DNA from: Acidobacteriota bacterium
GTDB taxonomy: Bacteria; Acidobacteriota; Vicinamibacteria; Vicinamibacterales; UBA8438
Length of the DNA: 64,000 nt
Direction of reading: 5' to 3'
NCBI GenBank assembly: GCA_009861545.1
Contig: VXME01000102.1
Span: forward strand, 19,041 to 83,040
Below are positions 16,731 through 24,311 of this stretch, one piece after another. Position numbers and translations under genes: made by a program. How positions within the stretch are numbered: the first letter of the stretch is position 1; the number at the start of each line of letters is the position of its first letter. The notes beneath the pieces are model-generated. The model did not search any database and was not told where the DNA came from. It saw only the letters and a list, made by a program, of their open reading frames with translations.

Positions 16731-18062
16731 ATGAAGACGCACAGGCTCGTGCTCGCGGCGGTTGCCTCGATTCTGGCCGGCGGCGCCCTGCCGGCGACGG
16801 CGCAGACGGCCGGCTCGAACGACGTCACGTTCGCAAGGGACATCGCACCGATTCTGCAGCGAAGCTGCCAGGCGTGCCACCGCAGCGGCAGCATGGCGCC
16901 GATGTCGCTGGTCACCTACCAGGAGGTGCGGCCCTGGGCCCGCGCCATCCGCGAGAAGGTGGCCGAGCGCAGCATGCCGCCGTGGCACATCGACAAGACG
17001 GTCGGCATCCGCGACTTCGCCAACGACATCTCGCTGAGCGACGCGGAGATCGCCGCGGTCGTGCGCTGGGTGGACGCCGGGGCGCCGCTCGGCAACCCGG
17101 ACGACCTGCCGCCGCCGATCGAGTGGCCGGCGGACGACATCTGGCGCCTCGCCGCCGAGTACGAGGAGCTCGGCGAGCCGGACCTCGTGGTCCGCTCGAC
17201 CCCGTGGACGCAGCCGGCCGAGGGCCAGGACCAGTGGTACCAGCCCGTGGTCGAGACCGGGCTGACCGAGGATCGCTGGGTCAAGGCGCTCGAGGTGCGG
17301 CCGTCTCTGGAGGGCCGTCCCATCGTGCATCACGCGGTCACCTACCTGATGCAGGAGGAGAGCCCGGAGGACTTCGAGGCGGCCGTCGACGTGCCGGGCA
17401 CCGGCTCCTACTTCACCGAGTTCGCGGTCGGCAAGATCGGCGACGTCTTCCGCGACAACACCGGCAAGCTGCTGAAGGCCGGCTCGCGGATCCGCTACGA
17501 CCTCCACTACCACTCGGTGGGCGAGGAGATCACCGACTCGACGGAGCTCGGCATCTGGCTGTACCCGAAGGGCTACGTGCCGAAGTACCGCGTCTACGCG
17601 CAGGCGATGGGCGTGCGGCAGGCCATGCAGACGCTCGACATCCCGCCCGGCCAGGTGACCGAGCACGAGGCGTTCGTCCCGCTGCGGTTCCCGGCGCGGC
17701 TCGAGAACTTCCAGCCGCACATGCACATTCGAGGCAAGTCGATGGCGATGGAGGCGATCTACCCGAACGGCCGTACGGAGATGCTCAACTACGTCGACAA
17801 GTTCGACTTCAACTGGCACGTCAACTACGTCTACGCCGACCACTCCGCGCCGATCCTGCCGGCGGGCACCGTCATCAAGATCACGGCGTGGCACGACAAC
17901 AGCACCGGCAACCGCGCCAACCCGGATCCGACGCAGTGGGTCGGCTGGGGCCAGCGCAGCTACGACGACATGTACCACGCGCACGTGAACGTGGTGTACC
18001 TCACCGACGAGGACTACGAGCAGATCGTCGCCGAGCGGACCGCGGCGACGGACAACGACTAG
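16731..18062 (+). CDS. Cytochrome c/copper monooxygenase-like protein, paralogue A
   Basis: A 443-residue exported protein. The signal peptide ends near ATAQ. An N-terminal cytochrome c region has CQACH at 46-50 with SMAPMSL nearby as possible Met ligand. The rest resembles the copper type II ascorbate-dependent monooxygenase (PHM) fold: VHHAVTYLM, DLHYHSVG and QPHMHIRGKSM supply the His/Met positions expected for copper sites. It likely performs an oxygen-dependent or electron-transfer reaction outside the cytoplasm, with haem feeding the copper centre. It lies 55 nt after the paralogue A exported protein and is followed by a terminator-like hairpin. Substrate unknown. Confidence 0.8.
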   Translation: MKTHRLVLAAVASILAGGALPATAQTAGSNDVTFARDIAPILQRSCQACHRSGSMAPMSLVTYQEVRPWARAIREKVAERSMPPWHIDKTVGIRDFANDISLSDAEIAAVVRWVDAGAPLGNPDDLPPPIEWPADDIWRLAAEYEELGEPDLVVRSTPWTQPAEGQDQWYQPVVETGLTEDRWVKALEVRPSLEGRPIVHHAVTYLMQEESPEDFEAAVDVPGTGSYFTEFAVGKIGDVFRDNTGKLLKAGSRIRYDLHYHSVGEEITDSTELGIWLYPKGYVPKYRVYAQAMGVRQAMQTLDIPPGQVTEHEAFVPLRFPARLENFQPHMHIRGKSMAMEAIYPNGRTEMLNYVDKFDFNWHVNYVYADHSAPILPAGTVIKITAWHDNSTGNRANPDPTQWVGWGQRSYDDMYHAHVNVVYLTDEDYEQIVAERTAATDND

Positions 18063-18086
18063 CGCACGCTCCGGCTTTCGACCACG

Positions 18087-18119
18087 GAAGGACGCCGCTC
18101 ATGCCGGGCGGCGTCCTTC
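18087..18119 (+). terminator. 12-bp perfect hairpin after the cytochrome/copper gene
   Basis: GAAGGACGCCGC and GCGGCGTCCTTC form a perfect stem around a 9-nt loop, 25 nt after the stop at 18062. There is no long T tract, so it may act as a weak or Rho-assisted terminator or as an RNA-stabilising hairpin. Confidence 0.5.
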
Positions 18120-18172
18120 ACGTCAGGGGCGAAATCGCCGGTCGACGGCCGGCGCAAGGTGCAGCAACGGCC

Positions 18173-19312
18173 ATGACTCTCACCCGCCTGCGTCCTGCGA
18201 TCGCGACCTGCGCCGTTCTGCTCCTGACCGTATCCCAACCTCTCGACGAGACCGCGGCCGAGACTTCAGCCGGAGGCGGCTCGCAGTCGGCTTCCGTGCC
18301 GACGTTCGAGGTCGACCCCTTCTGGCCGCGGGAGCTGCCCGCGGACTGGCTCCTCGGCAACGTCGTGGGCGTCGCCACCGATTCGAGCGACAACGTCTGG
18401 ATCATCCACCGGCCGAACAGCCAGCGGGGGGGTGAGCACACACCGCCGGTGATCGCTTTCGACCCCGCCGGTAACGTCATCCACGCCTGGGGCAGCCCCG
18501 GCGACGGCTACGACTGGGGAACCCAAACGCACGGCATCCACGTCGACCATGAAGACAACGTCTGGGTCGGCTTCGGCGGCGGGCTCCCCTACGACCTGTC
18601 GACCCGTGCCACGACCGACAACGCGCACGTTCTGAAGTTCACGCCGGAGGGCGAGTTCCTGTTGCAGATCGGCGACTTCGGCAGGGGCACCGAAGGAAGT
18701 GGCAGCACGGAGTTCCTCGGCCAGCCGACGGACGTGTTCGTCGACCCCGCGAGCGACGAGGTCTATATCAGCGACGGCTATACCAACCGGCGGTTGATCG
18801 TCTTCGACTCGAACAGGGGTGAGTACAGGCGTCACTGGAGCGCCTACGGCAATCCGCCGGACGATGGGTTGCAGCCCCGCTTCTCGCGGGACGGGCCGCT
18901 GCCGCAGCAGTTCAACACGCCGCACTGCGTCGGCCGCGCGGCGGACGGCCGCGTCTACGTCTGCGACCGCGGGAACCAGCGGCTGCAGGTGTTCGAACCG
19001 GATGGCACATTCGTGGCCGAAGCGCTGATCGCCGCGGAACTGCGTAACGGAACCGTCGGCGGCACACCGTGGGACCTGGCGTTCTCACGCGATCCAGCCC
19101 AGCGTTTCATCTTCGTCGCTGACGGCAGCAGCCACGCGGTCCACACGTTGTCGCGGGAGACGCTCGAGGTCGTGGCCACGTTCGGCCGCCGCGGGCGGTG
19201 GGCGGGCCAGTTCGAATCGCCCCACAGCCTCGCCATCGATTCCCGGGGCAACCTCTTCGTCGGTGAGACCCTCGACGGCCGTCGCGTGCAGAAGTTCGTG
19301 CCGGCCCGGTGA
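18173..19312 (+). CDS. Exported NHL-repeat beta-propeller protein
   Basis: About 379 residues with a signal segment (TRLRPAIATCAVLLLTVSQ) and a six-bladed NHL-type propeller. The blades show the recurrent pattern of Asp/Gly-rich turns: VGVATDSSDNVWIIHRP, GIHVDHEDNVWVGFGG, CVGRAADGRVYVCDRGNQRLQVF and SLAIDSRGNLFVGETL. Relatives include peptidylglycine alpha-amidating lyase (PAL)-like propellers, which fits its position just after a PHM-like gene: in animals PHM and PAL act in sequence. That link is an inference. The ATG at 18173 follows the hairpin at 18087-18119. The gene ends 4 bp from the convergent methyltransferase. Confidence 0.75.
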   Translation: MTLTRLRPAIATCAVLLLTVSQPLDETAAETSAGGGSQSASVPTFEVDPFWPRELPADWLLGNVVGVATDSSDNVWIIHRPNSQRGGEHTPPVIAFDPAGNVIHAWGSPGDGYDWGTQTHGIHVDHEDNVWVGFGGGLPYDLSTRATTDNAHVLKFTPEGEFLLQIGDFGRGTEGSGSTEFLGQPTDVFVDPASDEVYISDGYTNRRLIVFDSNRGEYRRHWSAYGNPPDDGLQPRFSRDGPLPQQFNTPHCVGRAADGRVYVCDRGNQRLQVFEPDGTFVAEALIAAELRNGTVGGTPWDLAFSRDPAQRFIFVADGSSHAVHTLSRETLEVVATFGRRGRWAGQFESPHSLAIDSRGNLFVGETLDGRRVQKFVPAR

Positions 19313-19316
19313 GCCG

Positions 19317-20006
19317 TCAGCCGGACTTGCGGCCCACCACCACCGTCATTCCCACCTCGCGCCAGACGCACTCGGCGTCGAAGCCGGCCGAGGCAACGGC
19401 CGCCAGCTCGTCCTCGAGCGGGAAGTAGGTGTCCTCCTCAGCCCACTCCTCGAAGTGCCGGAAGGCCCGCTCCCGGGTGATGCCCTGTCTCACCATGTGA
19501 TCGGCCCAGGCGCTCCAGATCGCTTCGCCCGCCGCCGGATCCGCCGGCATAGTGGCGTCGGCGTTGACGAAGACGCCGCCTGGATCGAGCGCATCGTGGA
19601 TCCGCCGGTAGAGTGCCCGCTTGGCCTCCAGCGTCGGCACGTGGTGCAGCGCCAGGGACGCCGCAGCGCCGCTGCAGCGCGGCAACGCCGCGAGGAACGA
19701 CGTTTCGGTGAAACGGACGCGCCCTGCGTAGGGCTCGAGCCTCGTCCGGGCCCGCGCGAGCATCTCCCGGTCCACGTCGATCAACTCGACGGTCCCGCTC
19801 GCGCCCGACTCGAGAATCGCCTCGGCGAGAGCCCCGGTGCCGCCCCCGAGGTCGAGCACCAGGCCCGAGGCCACGCGCACCAACTCGCGGGCGGCCACGT
19901 GGAGCATTTCCTCGTAACCGGGAATGAACTGCCGGATCGTCGCGTCGTAGGCGTCGATGGCGACGCGCAGATGACGGCGTACGGAGTGGGATGTGTCGTC
20001 CGCCAT
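19317..20006 (-). CDS. Class I SAM-dependent methyltransferase
   Basis: A 229-residue cytoplasmic protein. Motif I is LVLDLGGGTGALAEA (about 49-62). The acidic end of strand 2 is VELIDVDREML. The LALHHVPTLEAKRALYRRIHDALDPGGVFVNAD block is the usual motif IV-VI region of Methyltransf_12/25-type enzymes acting on small molecules. The DTYFPLEDELAAVASAGFDAECVW ending matches this type. It has no signal peptide, unlike most neighbours. The substrate cannot be read from the sequence. It stands alone on its strand, with a 115-bp gap before the next gene. Confidence 0.82.
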   Translation of the reverse strand: MADDTSHSVRRHLRVAIDAYDATIRQFIPGYEEMLHVAARELVRVASGLVLDLGGGTGALAEAILESGASGTVELIDVDREMLARARTRLEPYAGRVRFTETSFLAALPRCSGAAASLALHHVPTLEAKRALYRRIHDALDPGGVFVNADATMPADPAAGEAIWSAWADHMVRQGITRERAFRHFEEWAEEDTYFPLEDELAAVASAGFDAECVWREVGMTVVVGRKSG

Positions 20007-20121
20007 GCCCGATTGCCGGCCGCCAGGCCGACGCTAACGAGTGAGCCCGAAGATGTCGGTCCCTGGGGCCGGCAGCGGCGACGCCGGCGCACTGGGGTTC
20101 ATGGGGTGACGGCGGCGCTCC

Positions 20122-21015
20122 TCACGGCGTGACGGTGACGATGACGTCGGCGGTCGTGGCCAGGCCTCCGTCGTGCGCGATGGCGCGCAGCACGTAGTCG
20201 CCCGGCTCGGCGAACGTGGCCTCGGCGACCCAGCGGCCGTCCTCCGGCGGCTCGGGCGTCTTCCACCCGGGCGACCAGGGAGAATCGACGTTGTCGCGGG
20301 TGTCTTCCCAGACCTTGATCTGCGGTGGGTCGAACGTCACCGTCCCGGCGCCCCGGTAAACGAACCACGACAGGCGGTGGCCGGTGGCGGTGTCGGTGGT
20401 AATGGGACGGGGATAGCGCGGATTCGACGAGATGGACCGGGCCCTCGGCTTGCCGTCATCGGTCGACAGCGCTACGAGTGACAGCGGCTCACCGGAAGGC
20501 ACTGCAAGGTCTCTCCCGCCTTCGATCTCCAGCGTCGGCGGCTGGTTGTCGGGCAGCTCCGGCGTGGACCCGGCGGCCCCGCCCGCACCGTAGTTGGCCT
20601 GAATGACCAGATTGTCGATGAAGTAGTCGCGCTTCAACGTACCGTAGGCGCGCTCGGTCTGCCCGTTGGCCGTCAGTGTCCAGACGAGCTCCTTGTCGCC
20701 GAAGTCGGCAGGGACACGGATACGGAAGATGAACCGGTTGCGCCGCGGGTGGAAGCGGGTCGGCTGCCCGTGGTCCGGGCCGCCCGGCTCGATGCTGTTG
20801 TCGGGACCGACCGGGACGTCGATCTCCTCCTCCCAGTTCCGGTTCATGTATCCGAAGACCAGGTTGAACGACCCGTCGTCGTTGCGCTCCCAGCCCTCGT
20901 AGGCGGGCGAGATGGTCTGGCCCGTCGCGTACAACTCCTGGGCGAGCCCCAACGAAGGAGCCGCGAGCAGCGCTGCCACCACCACCGCGATGCCGAAACG
21001 GGCGGTACCGTTCAT
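20122..21015 (-). CDS. Exported beta-rich protein, paralogue B
   Basis: About 297 residues, with a signal peptide (MNGTARFGIAVVVAALLAAPSLGLAQ). It is a paralogue of the protein at 15833-16675, sharing the EGWxxNDDGSFxLxFGYxNRN and VPADFGDxxLxWxLTANG blocks and a C-terminal FAEPGDYVLRAIAHD segment. It is longer in the middle (KVWEDTRDNVDSPWSPGW). The ATG at 21015 is preferred because a GAGAGG site precedes it and the signal peptide begins there. It lies 10 nt downstream of the cytochrome/copper paralogue B, so the two form an operon in the opposite order to pair A. Confidence 0.72.
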   Translation of the reverse strand: MNGTARFGIAVVVAALLAAPSLGLAQELYATGQTISPAYEGWERNDDGSFNLVFGYMNRNWEEEIDVPVGPDNSIEPGGPDHGQPTRFHPRRNRFIFRIRVPADFGDKELVWTLTANGQTERAYGTLKRDYFIDNLVIQANYGAGGAAGSTPELPDNQPPTLEIEGGRDLAVPSGEPLSLVALSTDDGKPRARSISSNPRYPRPITTDTATGHRLSWFVYRGAGTVTFDPPQIKVWEDTRDNVDSPWSPGWKTPEPPEDGRWVAEATFAEPGDYVLRAIAHDGGLATTADVIVTVTP

Positions 21016-21025
21016 GACGCGCCTC

Positions 21026-22423
21026 TCAGTTGCCGCCGCCAGCCGCGTCCGACCCGCCGTCCGAGCCGCAGGTGATGCAGCCGATGTCGCCGACGAGGTC
21101 ACCGTCGTCGAGCGTCGACTCGCGCTCCGCGACCGCCTGCGCGAACTCCTCTTCGTCCAGGTAGATCGCCTGCATCAGGTTGATGAACATGTTGTCCACG
21201 GAGCGATGGCCCGAACCGGACCAGTTGCGCGGATCCGGGACGTTCGGATTCGTCGGCGAGTTGTCGAAGTACCCCTTCAGGTGGAGCACGGTGCCCTTCG
21301 GGAGCAGCGGCGCCGCATCGTCCTCGTACTTGTAGACACGCACCCAGTTGTGGTCGTAGCCAGCGCAGTTGAGCGTCCGCACGGTCGATCCCCAGATCGC
21401 GTCGAGACACATCCGGACGCCGGGCGCGTGCATGTGCGGCTCGAAGACGCTGATCTTCGCGTTCTCCGGCATGGTGAAGTACGCGTCCGCGCGCTGATTG
21501 GACTCCATCGGGCGGATGTCGAGGTCCGGGCCGTTGCCGAAGAAGAGGAGTTGCATCTCCTTGTCCGGCTCGTAGCCCCGCGGATGGAACTTGAAGCCCA
21601 CGTCGATGTGGGCGCGCGTATCCGTCCCGTTCGCGTGCAGGTGCGTCGACGGAAACAGCACCGTGGTGCCGGCCTCGAGCAGCCGGCCGGCCTGCGCGTC
21701 GAACACGTCGGCGTTGCGCCCTACCTCGTGCACGGGCCAACTCACCACGTCGCTCGGCTCGGCGTCCGGTCCGAGGGTGTAGAGCGCCGAGTGATGCACG
21801 ACGAACAACCCCCCCACGGTGTCCGACCGCACGCCGCGCTGCAGGTCGTTGCGCTCCTTGTATTCGATCGCCGCCACGTAGCGGTCCTCGGTCAGTCCGG
21901 TCTCGACCTCGCCCAGGCTGCCCCACCAGTCGGGCGCGTCGCCCGCGATCTCGAACGCCGGCGACGACACGATCAGATCGGGTTCGCCGATTTCCCATTC
22001 GTCCACGTCGATGAACGGCGGCGGCTCCGGCATGTCGGCCGGGTCGCCCTGCGGCGCCCCGTTGTCGGCCCAACGGCCAATCGTGGCGATCTCGTCGTCG
22101 CTCAGCGACCAGTCGTCCTTGAACCGCTGGATGCCGATGTTCTTCTCGATGTACCAGGGGGGCATGACGCCCGGCTGGTCCCGCAGCCCGGTCCGGTACT
22201 TGATGGCGCGCGCCCAGGGCCGCACCTCTTCGTAGGAGATGAGCGACATCGGCGCGAGCGAGCTCGGCCGATGGCACTTCTGGCAACTCCGTTGCAGAAT
22301 CGGCGCGATGTCCCGGCTGAACGTCGGGTCGTCCGGAACCTCCCCGGCGGACGCGGGAATCGGCAACGCGAGCGCTATGATCGCGGCGGCGCCGCAGAGA
22401 CCGACCAGCTTCGAAGTCGTCAT
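21026..22423 (-). CDS. Cytochrome c/copper monooxygenase-like protein, paralogue B
   Basis: About 465 residues, exported. CQKCH at 47-51 is the haem site, followed by SLAPMSLISYEEVRPWARAIKYRTG, almost the same as paralogue A. The PHM-like part has FVVHHSALYTL, PSTHLHANG and EPHMHAPGVRM with candidate copper ligands. A Cys/Gly-rich tail (GCITCGSDGGSDAAGG) is absent from paralogue A and could bind metal or form a disulfide. The ATG at 22423 has GAGG 8 nt upstream and gives a normal signal peptide (LVGLCGAAAIIALALPIPASA); ATG 22438 is an alternative. A TATAAT box lies about 45 nt upstream. Confidence 0.8.
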   Translation of the reverse strand: MTTSKLVGLCGAAAIIALALPIPASAGEVPDDPTFSRDIAPILQRSCQKCHRPSSLAPMSLISYEEVRPWARAIKYRTGLRDQPGVMPPWYIEKNIGIQRFKDDWSLSDDEIATIGRWADNGAPQGDPADMPEPPPFIDVDEWEIGEPDLIVSSPAFEIAGDAPDWWGSLGEVETGLTEDRYVAAIEYKERNDLQRGVRSDTVGGLFVVHHSALYTLGPDAEPSDVVSWPVHEVGRNADVFDAQAGRLLEAGTTVLFPSTHLHANGTDTRAHIDVGFKFHPRGYEPDKEMQLLFFGNGPDLDIRPMESNQRADAYFTMPENAKISVFEPHMHAPGVRMCLDAIWGSTVRTLNCAGYDHNWVRVYKYEDDAAPLLPKGTVLHLKGYFDNSPTNPNVPDPRNWSGSGHRSVDNMFINLMQAIYLDEEEFAQAVAERESTLDDGDLVGDIGCITCGSDGGSDAAGGGN

Positions 22424-22468
22424 GATGCGAATCCTCATACGTTTCCCGGAGCCTGAAGACCAAGCTCG

Positions 22469-22474
22469 ATTATA
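22469..22474 (-). promoter_or_regulatory. -10 box TATAAT of the paralogue B operon
   Basis: TATAAT on the minus strand in the 193-bp divergent gap 22424-22616. It leaves a leader of about 40 nt with its own ribosome site. Confidence 0.5.
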
Positions 22475-22616
22475 TCGCACGCGCCCCGGCCGGCGCCGCA
22501 GCGGACCGTGGCGCTTCGGATCAGCCTGTCCGCGGTCGGTACCGGCCACATGCAACCACACTCCTTTCCTTCGGCTGGAACTTGCGTTCGTGGTGCGATA
22601 GCATGCCGGTCACGCC

Positions 22617-24311
22617 ATGAACAAGCGCTTTCATGCGCTCGCGCCGGCACTCTGCGCCCTGTTGACCGCGACGGACGCACCGGCGCTGACCGCGGGTGGC
22701 ATCCACGCCGCTCCCGTTCGGCCCCGCGCCGCGCCGGTCTCGGTCGAGCTTTCGGCGCAGCAGGCTTCCGGCGGCGCGGCCCTGGCCGATCGGCGGCTCG
22801 CGGACGCGGCGCAGCGCCGGGAGGTCGAGGCGGTGCGGGCGCTGCTCGACGAAGGGATCGACGTCGACGCGCCCCAGGCCGATGGAGCCACGGCGCTGGC
22901 GTGGGCGGTCCACTGGGACGATCTCGCGACGGCCGGTCTGCTGTTGGCCGCCGGCGCCGATGCGAACGCCGCGAACGACCTCGGCGTCACGCCGCTGATG
23001 CTCGCCAGCCAGAACGCCAGCGTGCCGATGGTGGAGCTGCTCGTGCGGGCCGGGGCGGATCCGAACGCGGCCCGCCCGGCGGGCGGGACCGCGCTGATGA
23101 TGGCCGCGCGCTCGGGCGACGCGACCGTGCTGCGGCGGCTGCTCGCGGCCGGAGCCGACGTCGACGCGGCGACGAGGAGCGGGCATACCGCATTGATGTG
23201 GGCGGTTGCCGAACGGCACCCCCGCGCGGTGGCGCTGCTGGCGGAGGTCGGGGCCGACGTGCAGGCGCGCACCGCGGTGCATACGCCGCGGGCCCGGACG
23301 ATCGTCCGCGAGGCGAAGGTGTTGAGCCGGTTCGAAGCCGTCAACCCCGCCGTGCTCCCGCGGGACGGGGACCGGGATCCCCCGCGGCCGGAGGGCGGAT
23401 TCACGCCGCTGCTCTACGCGGTCCTGGCCGGTGACGCGCCGACCGTGCGCGTGCTGCTGTCCGCCGGTGCGGACGTCGACGATGCCGGACCCGACGGCGT
23501 CACCGCGCTGATGCTGGCCCTGGTGAAGCGCCACGAGGAGTTGGCCCTTCTCCTGGTCGCCGCGGGCGCGGATCCGCATCCGGCCGATGCCGGCTTCACG
23601 GCGTTGCATCTGGCCAGCGCCACCGGCAGCTTGGCCGTGGCCGAGGCGTTGCTCGCCCGCGGCGCGGATCCGGATGTCCGCCTCGAACGCCCGCAGCGTC
23701 TCACCAACTCGTTCGAGATCGGCGTCTTCACGTCTCCCGGCTCGGGACGGCTGACCCAGATCGGCTCCACGCCGCTCATCGTGGCCGCCAAGTCCGCGGA
23801 CGGCCGGATGATGCGCCTGCTGGCCGCGGCGGGGGCGGACCCGCACCTGACGACCGATGACGGATCGAACGCCCTGATGCTCGCGGCCGGGCTCGGCAAG
23901 CGCGCCGCGACCGACATCACCTACTACGCCTGGACCGAGGAGAAGGCGGTGGAGGCGCTCGCCGCGGGGCTGGAGCTTGGCCTCGACGTCAACGCCGCCA
24001 ACGCGCACGGCGAGACCGCCCTGCACGCCGCGGCCTACCACAACGCGAACCGCGTCATCGAATTCCTCGTGGACAACGGCGCGGACATCGATGCGCTGAA
24101 CGCGGCCGGGCAGACGCCGCTGCGCCTCGCCGAGGGGCATCTGATCTGTTGCACCACCTTCGTGCGACACCCCGCGGCGGCGATGCGGCTGCGGGAGCTG
24201 GGGGCAGACCCCGCCGCCGGCATCCGGTTGACGTTCGGACTGACGAACTACGGCGATCGGGATCAGGCCGCGCCCGAGCCCCGCGGCCCTGCGGCCCGCA
24301 CGGGACGCTGA
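22617..24311 (+). CDS. Exported ankyrin-repeat protein, cassette 2
   Basis: A 564-residue protein with a signal-like N-terminus (KRFHALAPALCALLTATDA) and about twelve ankyrin units, for example DGATALAWAVHWDDLATAGLL and HGETALHAAAYHNANRVIEFL. A spacer near residues 222-255 breaks the array. A TAGCAT box lies 12 nt before the ATG. Here the ankyrin gene is first in the cassette, whereas in cassettes 1 and 3 it is last. Its stop overlaps the start of the DUF1592 gene (TGATG), showing direct coupling between the ankyrin protein and the cytochrome. Confidence 0.85.
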   Translation: MNKRFHALAPALCALLTATDAPALTAGGIHAAPVRPRAAPVSVELSAQQASGGAALADRRLADAAQRREVEAVRALLDEGIDVDAPQADGATALAWAVHWDDLATAGLLLAAGADANAANDLGVTPLMLASQNASVPMVELLVRAGADPNAARPAGGTALMMAARSGDATVLRRLLAAGADVDAATRSGHTALMWAVAERHPRAVALLAEVGADVQARTAVHTPRARTIVREAKVLSRFEAVNPAVLPRDGDRDPPRPEGGFTPLLYAVLAGDAPTVRVLLSAGADVDDAGPDGVTALMLALVKRHEELALLLVAAGADPHPADAGFTALHLASATGSLAVAEALLARGADPDVRLERPQRLTNSFEIGVFTSPGSGRLTQIGSTPLIVAAKSADGRMMRLLAAAGADPHLTTDDGSNALMLAAGLGKRAATDITYYAWTEEKAVEALAAGLELGLDVNAANAHGETALHAAAYHNANRVIEFLVDNGADIDALNAAGQTPLRLAEGHLICCTTFVRHPAAAMRLRELGADPAAGIRLTFGLTNYGDRDQAAPEPRGPAARTGR

